From Pelosinus sp. IPA-1 (GTDB lineage: Bacteria > Bacillota > Negativicutes > DSM-13327), in contig NZ_BSVC01000002.1 in assembly GCF_030269905.1 (NCBI RefSeq), positions 222,419-286,418 on the forward strand: a DNA stretch of 64,000 nt. Direction: 5' to 3'. This document shows, piece by piece, positions 8,919 to 17,285 of this stretch (position 1 is its first letter; each line of letters starts with the position of its first letter). Position numbers and translations under genes: made by a program. Below the pieces are notes generated by a model. The model had not been told where the DNA came from, did no database searches, and saw only the letters and a program-made list of their open reading frames with translations.

Positions 8919-10904
8919 ATGTCAATGAAATCAATTTATGATGTAAAAGATGTATCTTTATATAACATTTACACTCATGCTGAGGGGCCAAAGGGAAAGT
9001 TGCCTTTTAGTGAAGAGTACTTAAGAGAATCGCCAAGTGGACATATTTTTGGAATGACTCTAAATGCTGGTATGGGCTGGAATCCAGAAAGACTGAATGA
9101 TGACGATGTACTTATTTTAAGTACTCAAGGGGGAATTCGTGGTGAAGATGGCAGAACTGTAGCTGTGGGGTTGCATACAGGCCACTACGAACTAGGTTTG
9201 CAGATGCGTGCAGCCGCAGATGAATTGGCAAACCATGGTGGTATACCATATGCGGCCTATGTTACAGATCCGTGTGATGGGAGAAGCCAAGGAACCACAG
9301 GGATGTTTGACTCATTGCCTTATCGTAATGATGCTGCAATCGTGTTTAGACGATTAGCGCGGTCTCTCCCAACAAGAAAAGCGGTAATGGGTATTGCTAC
9401 TTGTGATAAGGGGTTGCCGGCGATGATGATGGCGTTGGCATCGATGCACGATTTGCCGACTGTTCTTGTTCCAGGAGGAGCAACGCTTCAACCCGTAAAA
9501 GGTGAAGATGCTGGGACGGTTCAGACAATAGGTGTTCGATTCGCTAGTGATGAAATTTCTTTTGATGAAGCGGCACAAGTGGGGTGCAGAGCCTGTGCAT
9601 CTGCCGGTGGTGGGTGTCAATTTTTTGGAACGGCAGGGACCTCTCAAGTAATAGCGGAATCACTCGGACTCGCAATTACACATTCTGCTTTAGCGCCTTC
9701 CGGGCAGCCTATTTGGGAAGAAGTTGCAAGACAGTCTGCTAGAGCAGTGATGGAATTAAAGGAAAAGGGTATCAATACAAGCGATATTATTACTGATAAG
9801 GCAATTGAGAATGCAATGGTTCTACACGCGGCATTTGGTGGATCGACAAATTTACTTCTTCATTTGCCAGCGATTGCTTTTGCAGCAAATTGTAAAGTGC
9901 CTACAGTAAATGATTGGGCCGCTATTAATAAAAAGGTTCCTCGTTTAGTAAGTGTTATGCCAATTGGTCCCGTTAACTATCCAACCGTAAGCGTCTTTTT
10001 AGCTGGTGGAGTTCCAGAGGTTATGCTTCGCTTAAGAGAACTTGGTCTGCTGCATGAAGATGTAATGACAGTTACAGGTGAGACGTTAGGAGCTAACTTG
10101 GATTGGTGGGAAAAATCGGAAAGACGTAAAAAGTGTAGAGAACGTTTAGAAGTATTAGATGGGGTAAATCCTGACGATGTAATTATGAATCCTGCCAAAG
10201 CTAGAGAGAGGGGATTAAGATCTACCGTTACATTTCCTGTTGGAAACATTGCGCCTGAGGGATCTGTTGTTAAATCTGCAGCCATTGACCCGACGGTGAT
10301 TGATGAAGATGGCGTATTCAGACACACTGGCAAGGCGAAAGTATTTACATCCGAAAAGTCAGCAATTAAAGCAATAAAAGATAAAAAAATACAAGCTGGC
10401 GATATTATGATTGTTATGGGGGGAGGTCCGAAGGGAACCGGTATGGAGGAAACGTACCAGCTAACTTCAGCATTGAAAAAACTACCTTTTGGCAAACATG
10501 TTTCTCTAATTACGGATGCTAGATTTTCTGGTGTTTCTACAGGAGCTTGCTTTGGACATGTAGGGCCTGAAGCATTGGTTGGCGGGCCACTGGGTAAATT
10601 GCGAGATGGGGATTTGATAGAGATTATTGTTGATGGAAATCAGTTTGAAGGCTCACTTAATTTCATCGGAACAGAAGAAAATCGGCTTTCTTATAATGAG
10701 GCCGCTGAAGTATTGAAAAAACGAGAGATGCATCCAGGAGTGCAGCCAGATCTAGATTTGCCTGATGATACTAAATTGTGGGCAGAACTTCAGTCCATTA
10801 GTGGTGGAATATGGAAAGGCTGTGTCTATGATGTGGATAAAATCATCGAGGTTATTGAAGCTGGAAAAAAAGTTTTAGCAGATAAGAAAAGACTTGGCTT
10901 CTGA
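8919..10904 (+). CDS. yjhG: Sugar-acid dehydratase, IlvD/Edd superfamily, YjhG/YagF type
   Basis: The 661-aa length matches the long YjhG/YagF (D-xylonate dehydratase) branch rather than IlvD (~560) or Edd (~605). Cluster and Mg sites are visible: DPCDGRSQGTTGM, GIATCDKGLPAMM, ACASAGGGCQFFGTAGTSQ, HAAFGGSTNLLLH and TDARFSGVSTGACFGHVGPEA. It would convert a pentonate such as xylonate or arabinonate to the 2-keto-3-deoxy acid with an Fe-S cluster as Lewis acid. ATG 8919 is 9 bases after AAGGAGGG. It is followed by the permease and aldolase, so the three form a catabolic operon. The exact substrate cannot be fixed from sequence. Confidence 0.92.
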   Translation: MSMKSIYDVKDVSLYNIYTHAEGPKGKLPFSEEYLRESPSGHIFGMTLNAGMGWNPERLNDDDVLILSTQGGIRGEDGRTVAVGLHTGHYELGLQMRAAADELANHGGIPYAAYVTDPCDGRSQGTTGMFDSLPYRNDAAIVFRRLARSLPTRKAVMGIATCDKGLPAMMMALASMHDLPTVLVPGGATLQPVKGEDAGTVQTIGVRFASDEISFDEAAQVGCRACASAGGGCQFFGTAGTSQVIAESLGLAITHSALAPSGQPIWEEVARQSARAVMELKEKGINTSDIITDKAIENAMVLHAAFGGSTNLLLHLPAIAFAANCKVPTVNDWAAINKKVPRLVSVMPIGPVNYPTVSVFLAGGVPEVMLRLRELGLLHEDVMTVTGETLGANLDWWEKSERRKKCRERLEVLDGVNPDDVIMNPAKARERGLRSTVTFPVGNIAPEGSVVKSAAIDPTVIDEDGVFRHTGKAKVFTSEKSAIKAIKDKKIQAGDIMIVMGGGPKGTGMEETYQLTSALKKLPFGKHVSLITDARFSGVSTGACFGHVGPEALVGGPLGKLRDGDLIEIIVDGNQFEGSLNFIGTEENRLSYNEAAEVLKKREMHPGVQPDLDLPDDTKLWAELQSISGGIWKGCVYDVDKIIEVIEAGKKVLADKKRLGF

Positions 10905-11019
10905 CAATTACCTAGACTCTGACAGAAGCCTTAGTCGCTCTTAATCAAGAAAATGGTTATATTTTCTATTCTGTAAACAAAGTAAATAATAAATGTGGTA
11001 AAATGTAGGAGGTAAACCT

Positions 11020-12369
11020 ATGCCATTATTAATTGTAGCAATAGGCGTAATTCTATTAATTGTTTTAATTTCTAAATTTAAATTAAATACATTTGTTGCA
11101 CTCCTGATAGTATCATTTTGTGTAGCACTTACACTGGGTATTCCTATGGAAAAAGTTGTTTCCACGATAGAAACTGGTATTGGCGGAACGTTAGGGCATA
11201 TTGCACTCATATTTGGTTTGGGTGCAATGTTAGGCCGACTAGTGGCTGATGCTGGTGGTGCACAGCGAATTGCAATGACCTTAATTAATAAATTTGGAGA
11301 GACTAAAATAGAGTGGGCCGTTGTAGTTTCCTCATTTATTGTTGGAATCGCAATGTTTTTTGAAGTCGGATTAGTATTGTTGATTCCTATTGTTTTCTCG
11401 ATTGCAAGGGAAATGAAGGTATCATTATTATCTTTGGGTATCCCAATGCTGGCAGCATTATTGGCCACGCATAGTTTTCTTCCGCCACATCCAGGTCCTA
11501 CGGTAATCGCTGGGGAGTATGGAGCTGATATTGGGAAAGTCTTGCTATATGGTATTATTGTGGCGATCCCCTCCGTTCTTATAGCGGGTCCAATCTTTAC
11601 TCGACTCGCAAAAAAGATAGTTCCTTCGGCATTTGAGAAGAGAGGAAGTATTGATTCTTTGGGTGATCAAAAAGAATTTAATCTCGATGACACACCAAGT
11701 TTTAATATTAGTTTATTAACAGCCATGTTTCCGGTGATTCTAATGCTGATCGCTACTGGTGTAAAAATGGTAATCGGCAACGCTGGGGTTGATACAAATG
11801 TTGTTTTTAGAGTGATTGCATTTGTCGGCGATCCATCCGTGGCAATGCTAATTTCTTTAGTGATTGCAGTGTATACTATGGGAATTAATAGAAATATTTC
11901 TATTAAAGAAATTACCAGATCCTGTTCGTCTGCAGCAGCCTCTATCGGTATGATGTTATTGATTATTGGTGGCGGTGGAGCTTTCAAGCAAGTGCTTATT
12001 AATGGTGGAGTCGGCAAGTATATAGCAGTTATATTTGCTGGGACATCTATGTCTCCAATTCTTTTAGCATGGATTGTTGCAGCGATATTGCGTATTTCTT
12101 TAGGTTCAGCAACTGTTGCGGCGATATCTACGGCTGGTTTAGTTATTCCGATGTTAGCTCAATATAATGCTAATTTGGCATTGGTCACCCTCGCAACAGG
12201 TTGCGGCAGTGCCATTGCATCACATGTTAATGATGCTGGATTTTGGATGGTTAAGGAATATTTCGGCTTAACTTTGAAAGAAACGTTTGCTACCTGGACA
12301 TTGTTATCGACAATTACTTCTGTTGTAGGGCTGATATTTATTTTGGCGTTAGATGAAATAATTAAATAG
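11020..12369 (+). CDS. GntP-family gluconate/sugar-acid permease
   Basis: This 449-aa protein has about 12-14 hydrophobic segments. Family marks include TFVALLIVSFCVALTLGIP, GIGGTLGHIALIFGLGAMLG, ATHSFLPPHPGP, LGSATVAAIS and ASHVNDAGFWMVKEYFGL. GntP transporters are proton symporters for gluconate and related acids. Placement between the dehydratase and the aldolase indicates uptake of the pentonate consumed by them (YjhF equivalent). ATG follows AGGAGGTAAACCT. Confidence 0.92.
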   Translation: MPLLIVAIGVILLIVLISKFKLNTFVALLIVSFCVALTLGIPMEKVVSTIETGIGGTLGHIALIFGLGAMLGRLVADAGGAQRIAMTLINKFGETKIEWAVVVSSFIVGIAMFFEVGLVLLIPIVFSIAREMKVSLLSLGIPMLAALLATHSFLPPHPGPTVIAGEYGADIGKVLLYGIIVAIPSVLIAGPIFTRLAKKIVPSAFEKRGSIDSLGDQKEFNLDDTPSFNISLLTAMFPVILMLIATGVKMVIGNAGVDTNVVFRVIAFVGDPSVAMLISLVIAVYTMGINRNISIKEITRSCSSAAASIGMMLLIIGGGGAFKQVLINGGVGKYIAVIFAGTSMSPILLAWIVAAILRISLGSATVAAISTAGLVIPMLAQYNANLALVTLATGCGSAIASHVNDAGFWMVKEYFGLTLKETFATWTLLSTITSVVGLIFILALDEIIK

Positions 12370-12451
12370 TTATCCGAATGGATATTTTAAGGATTTTATT
12401 TGGTAACCAACAAGGTAGAAATTAAATTGTAGGATATAGGAGGATTTTAAA

Positions 12452-13348
12452 ATGAATTGTAAATATATTAGTCCGATTTTAACATCGATCAATGCAGATG
12501 GTACGGTAGATTATGAAACGATGCATAAGCTGTACGACACATTGATTGATGCAGGAATTGATGGAATTTTGGTTGGAGGCAGTTCGGGAGAGTTCTATGC
12601 CTTTACGTATGAAGAGATTAAGGAATTTATCTTGGATGCGATTTCATATATTGGTAATCGCGCAATTGTGATGGCAGGTACAGGACGGATGGTATACAAG
12701 GAAACTGTAGATTTGTCGAATTTGGCTTTAAAGGCAGGTGCAACCTCAGTACTTGTAGTAGGTCCATATTATAGTGCTTGCAACCAGGAGGATGTATTTA
12801 ACTATTATGATAATCTTTTAACAGATGTAAAAGGACCGCTTTATATCTATAATTACGAAGACCGTACCGGTTATGATGTAACAGTGGACACCTTTTTGCG
12901 CCTACTAGCTAAGCATGACCATCTAGAGGGCATGAAAGATACGCATGCCGTGCTTCGACATACTCAAAAGTATATTCAACTCGTAAAATCTAAGTATCCA
13001 AATTTCATTGTTTATACTGGATATGATAATAATTGCATCCCAACGGTTATTTCCGGTGGCGACGGTTGCATTGGTGCGTTATCTAATGTATACCCGTCTC
13101 TATGTGCTGAGGTTATAGAATCTCTTCGCAAGGAAGATTTGAGTCAAATTGTAAAGGCTCAGCGATCGATTGATGAAAGAATGCGTTTTTACGAAGTCTA
13201 TACACCATTTAATCCTGTGATGAAATGGGCTATGGCAGAGTTAGGCATGGGTATGCAAGAAAACTGCAAAGCACCATTGACGGCGTTGACTGAAGATACA
13301 AAAGCTTCTTTGTCTGGCTTTGCGGATCAATTATGGCGTAATAAATAG
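12452..13348 (+). CDS. yjhH: 2-dehydro-3-deoxy-sugar-acid aldolase, DapA/NanA superfamily (YjhH/YagE-like)
   Basis: This 298-aa TIM barrel is of the dihydrodipicolinate synthase superfamily. It shows GGSSGEFYAFTYEE (the superfamily GTTGE region), YIYNYEDRTGYDVT with the catalytic Tyr, and GMKDTH with the Schiff-base Lys. In the company of a YjhG-like dehydratase and a GntP permease it should cleave 2-keto-3-deoxy-pentonate to pyruvate and glycolaldehyde. It is the last gene of the operon, with a terminator 15 bases on. ATG 12452 follows ATAGGAGGATTTTAA. Confidence 0.9.
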   Translation: MNCKYISPILTSINADGTVDYETMHKLYDTLIDAGIDGILVGGSSGEFYAFTYEEIKEFILDAISYIGNRAIVMAGTGRMVYKETVDLSNLALKAGATSVLVVGPYYSACNQEDVFNYYDNLLTDVKGPLYIYNYEDRTGYDVTVDTFLRLLAKHDHLEGMKDTHAVLRHTQKYIQLVKSKYPNFIVYTGYDNNCIPTVISGGDGCIGALSNVYPSLCAEVIESLRKEDLSQIVKAQRSIDERMRFYEVYTPFNPVMKWAMAELGMGMQENCKAPLTALTEDTKASLSGFADQLWRNK

Positions 13349-13363
13349 GATATTAGTGTATTA

Positions 13364-13397
13364 GAAGAAGCAGTGGGACGGTTCCGCTGCTTCTTTG
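13364..13397 (+). terminator. Terminator of the sugar-acid operon
   Basis: The stem of about 12 bp (gaagcag...ctgcttc with G-U pairs) is followed by tttg. It is identical over 31 bases to the hairpin at 691-721. Confidence 0.7.
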
Positions 13398-13435
13398 AAT
13401 ATCTGTCTATTTTTTTCGTTGGTGAGATAAATAAA

Positions 13436-13475
13436 AGCACCTTTTCCTGGTTGATAAAGAACCAGGAAAAGGTGC
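13436..13475 (-). terminator. Terminator of the SagB-like gene (minus strand)
   Basis: The perfect 16-bp stem gcaccttttcctggtt / aaccaggaaaaggtgc has, on the minus strand, a ttttattt tract after it. It lies about 115 bases beyond the end of the minus-strand gene. The space between holds nothing recognised. Confidence 0.75.
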
Positions 13476-13590
13476 AAAAAAAAAACTACTGTATTTATAT
13501 AAATATAAAGAAAATCAGAGGCACAGCACAACGTTTATTAAAACGCTGCACCTGTTCCTTGACACTTCAGTAGCAAAGATAGGGGGATGA

Positions 13591-14346
13591 TTATTTTTTC
13601 CCAACCGCAGCAAGATATATTGTAAATTCTTCTTCTCCATTTAACCCCAATAGCTGGTCTACGCGGTTCTGATCATAAATACCGATAGCACAAGTTCCAG
13701 CGCCGATTGATTCGCTAGCTAAATATAAGTTCTGGCATACATGCCCAATATCGATCAGAATTTTTTTGTGGGCAGTAATATCATATTTCCACTCAGATCG
13801 GTAAGGTATGGTACTCCAAATAAATAGTATTGCTGCTTTATTAGCAAAATTAGGTACAAAAGGCTGATCCAATGTAATTTCGTCTATTTTGTTCTCTATT
13901 TCATCCAATTCAAACATGAATAAAAGCTTATGTTCTACTGGAAGGTAGCGATAGACTCCTTTTTGAAGTTCTTTTACATTCCGTATCAGTAAGTAGCTTT
14001 CAAAAGAATGTGTGGCGCCACTGCAAGGAACTGTTCTAAACGTGATTCCAGCTTTATTGGTATTGGTAATACCTTGGGTTGCCCACAGGAGATAAGATAG
14101 CTCGTTAAGGCTTATAGCTTGATCACTGTAAAATCTCGTACTTCTTCTTTCCTTTATACAAGTGTAGATATTTCCATTCGTCAGAGTTCTTTCACTTACC
14201 ATTGGGAGATCAACTAATCTTGAATTGATTCCGTAGGATTTCGACTTTGGCGGTTGAGAAATTCCCTTCTTTGCATCAGTTGTTATTGTCTTAAATTCTG
14301 TAAAATTCGACTTTAAAAAACTTCGTTGTTGATCATACTTTCCCAT
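13591..14346 (-). CDS. SagB/ThcOx-type nitroreductase-family oxidoreductase
   Basis: This 251-aa protein is of the FMN-dependent SagB-like branch. It shows RRSTRFYSDQAISLNELSYL (the usual ERRSxRxF opening), LLWATQGIT, the substrate-side PCSGATHSFESYL, an insertion YRYLPVEHKLL, and the C-terminal FMN region IDIGHVCQNLYLASESIGAG. SagB enzymes oxidise azoline rings in ribosomal peptides, but many stand-alone members have no known substrate. No SagC/SagD gene is nearby. AAAGGAG precedes the ATG. It is divergent from the riboswitch-controlled radical-SAM gene, with an operator-like array between them. Confidence 0.85.
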   Translation of the reverse strand: MGKYDQQRSFLKSNFTEFKTITTDAKKGISQPPKSKSYGINSRLVDLPMVSERTLTNGNIYTCIKERRSTRFYSDQAISLNELSYLLWATQGITNTNKAGITFRTVPCSGATHSFESYLLIRNVKELQKGVYRYLPVEHKLLFMFELDEIENKIDEITLDQPFVPNFANKAAILFIWSTIPYRSEWKYDITAHKKILIDIGHVCQNLYLASESIGAGTCAIGIYDQNRVDQLLGLNGEEEFTIYLAAVGKK

Positions 14347-14403
14347 ATCTGAACTCCTTTAAATATATTCTTTATCTCAACGCACATAGTGAGCTAGGAT
14401 GGA

Positions 14404-14453
14404 ATAATACTACATATAGTGCTTGTAACATGTAGTATTATACTATATGTAGT
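14404..14453. promoter_or_regulatory. Double inverted-repeat operator upstream of the SagB-like gene
   Basis: A perfect 12-bp inverted pair (ataatactacat / atgtagtattat) lies at 14404-14415 and 14430-14441. A second pair (actacatatagt / actatatgtagt) lies at 14409-14420 and 14442-14453. A minus-strand tataat sits inside the array. The actaca..tgtagt words resemble BlaI/MecI/CopY-type operators (core tacaNNtgta); that assignment is inference. Confidence 0.6.
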
Positions 14454-14540
14454 GTGATTCCTGCTGGTTTAAATAAAAAAATAAATTAATTTTGCATTAA
14501 AAGTTCATACTGCTATTATATATTTGTCAGGTTTGAGTTT

Positions 14541-14600
14541 GTTGACGTGAGATGAGAAAATGGGAGTGACTCAAAAGAACTGTCTCCTTGACATTTCAGT
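14541..14600 (+). repeat. Composite intergenic repeat, linker and end box only
   Basis: gacgtgagatgagaaaatgg is followed by gagtgactcaaaagaactg, with no hairpin part. It lies between the SagB-like operator and the riboswitch. A near-dyad ttacgat / atcgtaa (14665-14691) further down may belong to the riboswitch promoter. Confidence 0.7.
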
Positions 14601-14711
14601 ATGAAAAATTTGGCGAAGGAAAGGCATATGGTTGATTTAATCTTAACGTTATGCTAGAATTGAGTTACGATTTTAGATTTGTAGATCGTAATTTAATTAT
14701 ATATTTAAGTT

Positions 14712-14798
14712 TTCTAGGGTTCCGCAGTTTGTAACTGGCAGGTCCGAGAGAAAACACACAGTTAACTGTGTACACGGAAGGATAAAAGCCTGGGAGAT
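14712..14798 (+). ncRNA. ykkC-class riboswitch aptamer
   Basis: Conserved ykkC words occur in the right order: tctagggttccg (14713-14724), ggtccgagag (14741-14750), then acacgg..ggataaaagcc (14772-14790) and tgggaga (14791-14797). A variable stem acacagtt / aactgtgt lies between the second and third blocks. The class includes guanidine-I and the ppGpp/PRPP/nucleotide subtypes; subtype residues cannot be assigned here without an alignment. The 3' part overlaps the 5' arm of an intrinsic terminator, so ligand binding should stabilise the aptamer and let transcription pass into the radical-SAM gene. Confidence 0.85.
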
Positions 14799-14829
14799 AT
14801 TTAATAATATCTTTTGGGCTTTTTTTTAT
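14787..14829 (+). terminator. Riboswitch expression-platform terminator
   Basis: The arms aaaagcctgggagatatt and aatatcttttgggctttt (with mismatches and a G-U) surround taat and run into eight T residues. The 5' arm is shared with the last conserved riboswitch block, the classic mutually exclusive layout. Confidence 0.85.
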
Positions 14830-14853
14830 TTTATTCTTGAGGAGGATAAGGTG

Positions 14854-15537
14854 ATGGGTGGTTTCAGTTATAAAGATATTTATATTGAAGATGGAACAAG
14901 GGTACTGGAAGTTAATATACTTCTAGAGAAGTATTGTAACTTTGATTGCATATTTTGTCCTATTGGAAGGTCGCAAAATAAGGTAGATACCCAAAAGTCA
15001 TTTGGTAAAATGGATAGTTCATTGATTGAACTAGAACGCATGATAGAAAATACAAAAGCAGAATTAGTTTTTATTAACTCAAAAGGAGAAGCCTTAATAA
15101 ATGATAAAATTGGTGATATTGTTGACTTTATCAAAGGCAAAGGCTTACCTGTAAGGCTGCTTTCTAATGGATATTTACTAGGTAGAGATGAATATATAAA
15201 AATTGCTAATAAATGTGATGAGGTTGTTGGAGAGATAAAAGTAATAACAGAAGAAGATTTTCAAAAAGTCCAAAGACCGATTAAAGGGTATACGTTAGTA
15301 GAATATATTTCAAATATGGTTTCCTTTAATAAACAATATAAAGGGAAGTTTATATTTGAAGTTACTATTATTAAGGGCTATAACGATGATGACGAATCAA
15401 TTCAGAAGATAAAAAATATTATTAAGGAAATATCTCCTAGCAAGATAATTATGGCAAGAATGGAAGATGAAAGATTTAAGAAAAAACTTGGTGTAACTGA
15501 TGAAAGATTTGAGGAAATTTCAAATACTATTTTATGA
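14854..15537 (+). CDS. Radical SAM protein (COG0731/TYW1-like) under a ykkC riboswitch
   Basis: This 227-aa protein has the radical SAM cluster CNFDCIFC (CxxxCxxC) near residue 30 in the phrase YCNFDCIFCPIGRS. LRLLSNGYLL-like and VQRPIKGYTLVEYI phrases follow, then EVTIIKGYNDDDE and PSKIIMARME. The order (Cys triad, xRP, KGxND) matches COG0731 enzymes related to TYW1, which lack extra Fe-S domains. The protein is shorter than the usual ~300 residues. Start: AGGAGG at 14840-14845 gives 8 bases to ATG 14854; a GTG at 14851 is too close. The reaction is unknown. Riboswitch control implies that it responds to a small ligand such as guanidine or a nucleotide-type signal. A strong terminator follows, so it is monocistronic. 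Confidence 0.85.
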   Translation: MGGFSYKDIYIEDGTRVLEVNILLEKYCNFDCIFCPIGRSQNKVDTQKSFGKMDSSLIELERMIENTKAELVFINSKGEALINDKIGDIVDFIKGKGLPVRLLSNGYLLGRDEYIKIANKCDEVVGEIKVITEEDFQKVQRPIKGYTLVEYISNMVSFNKQYKGKFIFEVTIIKGYNDDDESIQKIKNIIKEISPSKIIMARMEDERFKKKLGVTDERFEEISNTIL

Positions 15538-15616
15538 TTTTTTGTTCGGGCCGCGTACCCCACCTCGATGCTGAAGAAAAGCTTATCGCGGCTAGCCTCC
15601 ACCAAAAGTACAGTTT

Positions 15617-15673
15617 ACCTCCACCTTATATAATAGGCTTGTAAGCTATTATATAAGGTGGAGGTGTTTTTAT
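15617..15673 (+). terminator. Terminator of the radical-SAM gene
   Basis: Perfect 20-bp arms acctccaccttatataatag / ctattatataaggtggaggt have a further gctt/aagc closing, followed by gtttttattt. Confidence 0.9.
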
Positions 15674-15758
15674 TTAGGTGGGTTTTGTGGGGAAAGTGGA
15701 TAGCATATTTTATCCTTTTTTTGGGAAGTGTATATTAATACAGGGAGGTGCAACAGTT

Positions 15759-17285
15759 TTGAGTGAGCAACTATCTTTTTTACAGGATGCATTTAAATCA
15801 TGTGATGATGTGACCTTTAAGAGGTTTTTAATAGGCAACATGAATAGTTATCTTATTTATTCATCTAACTTGGTAAACAAACAAAGGACTGTTGAGATTG
15901 AACAAGATCTTGCAACATTTTTAATAGGCAATACTGAGTGGAATTGCACCTCTAGGATGAATTTACAGGCAAAGGATTCTTTCATCACACAAATTGGGCA
16001 GCACCTGATTTTTAGTGAGAAAATTGAAATCAATGATACGGCGTTTATGATCAATCAAATTTTATCTGGACAAACAGTTTTAATGGTCGAAGAAATCAAC
16101 ACCGCATTTTTGCTACCCTCGAAATATTCAGCAGGGAGAGCAATAGAAGAATCAGAAACTGAGCAAGTGATTCGGGGGCCGAGAGAGGGATTTGTTGAAT
16201 CCATCGATACTAATGTAATGTTGATTCGTAGAAAAATCAAAACGACCTCTTTAAAAATTGAATACCTAACGATAGGAAAGCAGACGCAGACTAAGCTAGC
16301 GGTTGTTTATCTTAAGGGAGTTGCAGATGATGCCTTGGTTAGTGAAGCTCATAACCGATTATCTCGTATCGAGATTGACGGCATTTTAGAAAGCAGTTTT
16401 ATAGAATCGATGATTGAAGATGCTCCCTTATCTCCATTTCCAACGATTTTCAATACAGAACGTCCAGATCGGCTGTGCGCAGGTTTATTGGAAGGGAAAA
16501 TTGCCATACTGACAGACGGTACACCTTTTGCTTTGACTATGCCTGCTGCATTTGTCGAATTCCTCCAGTCGAATGATGATTATTATAATGGGTCGTTCCC
16601 ATCTTCCATTGTACGCTTGATTCGCGCTCTAGGGCTTCTGATAGCCCTGATACTGCCTGCATTTTTTATTGCGACTTTAACGATACATCAAGAGTTATTA
16701 CAGCCGCCTTTTCTAATACGCATAGCAAGTAATAGGGCTGACTTGCCTTATCCAGTGTTGATTGAATCTATATTTGCAATTATTGCTTTTGAGTTGCTGC
16801 GGGAAGCAGGACAAAGAATGCCCAAACCATTTCACGGTTCGTTGATTACTCTTTTAGGGATTCTAATTGTTGGTCAAATGACCATACAAGCCGGTTTAGT
16901 CGCACCGTTAACGGTAATCGTCATTGCAGTTGCCAGCTTAACTGCTTTCATTTTGCCGAATTATGCTTTTCAACAAGTGATAAGGTATTTGAGCTTACCT
17001 ATGTTATTATTAGCAGGCCTTTTTGGTTATATGGGCATCCTAATTGGTTTGATGGTGATATTAACCCATGTAATTAATTTGCGATCGTTTGGTGTGCCTT
17101 ATTTATCGCCTATCTCCCCTGCACGTAAAGAAGGCTGGAAGGATGTGTTTTTACGGGCTCCAAGGTGGGCAATGGGGATACGCGATCCAGGGGTAGGAGT
17201 TTCTAATGTAAGGCGGAGCGGGGATGACAATTTCCCTAAACCTCCGATCCATCCGCCGAAGGAGAATCGAGATGAAAACGAATAA
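15759..17285 (+). CDS. Spore germinant receptor A subunit (GerA family)
   Basis: This 508-aa protein has the GerA-family layout. A soluble N-terminal domain (residues 1 to about 270) includes SYLIYSSNLV-type and GPREGFVESIDTNVMLIRRKIKT. A membrane domain with about five segments and the loop FHQEL-like TIHQELLQPPF follows, then GREAGQRMPK-like LLREAGQRMPKP and a Pro/Lys-rich tail. It sits in the inner spore membrane and takes part in sensing nutrient germinants. TTG 15759 is preferred because GGGAGG sits 10 bases before it and the residues after it (MSEQLSFLQDAF) match a normal start. The frame extends to a GTG at 15678 without a ribosome site. First gene of a four-gene operon. Confidence 0.92.
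   Translation: MSEQLSFLQDAFKSCDDVTFKRFLIGNMNSYLIYSSNLVNKQRTVEIEQDLATFLIGNTEWNCTSRMNLQAKDSFITQIGQHLIFSEKIEINDTAFMINQILSGQTVLMVEEINTAFLLPSKYSAGRAIEESETEQVIRGPREGFVESIDTNVMLIRRKIKTTSLKIEYLTIGKQTQTKLAVVYLKGVADDALVSEAHNRLSRIEIDGILESSFIESMIEDAPLSPFPTIFNTERPDRLCAGLLEGKIAILTDGTPFALTMPAAFVEFLQSNDDYYNGSFPSSIVRLIRALGLLIALILPAFFIATLTIHQELLQPPFLIRIASNRADLPYPVLIESIFAIIAFELLREAGQRMPKPFHGSLITLLGILIVGQMTIQAGLVAPLTVIVIAVASLTAFILPNYAFQQVIRYLSLPMLLLAGLFGYMGILIGLMVILTHVINLRSFGVPYLSPISPARKEGWKDVFLRAPRWAMGIRDPGVGVSNVRRSGDDNFPKPPIHPPKENRDENE

Noticed and set aside
9977-10495. 172-codon frame antisense to the dehydratase gene
   Set aside because: It lies entirely inside a clear IlvD/Edd gene and has no domain or ribosome site.
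10941-11468. 175-codon frame antisense to the permease start
   Set aside because: Overlaps the GntP permease and reads as low-complexity translation of it.
14608-14661. Short frame as a precursor peptide for the SagB/radical-SAM pair
   Set aside because: Eighteen codons with no clear ribosome site, and no conserved Cys/Ser/Thr core.
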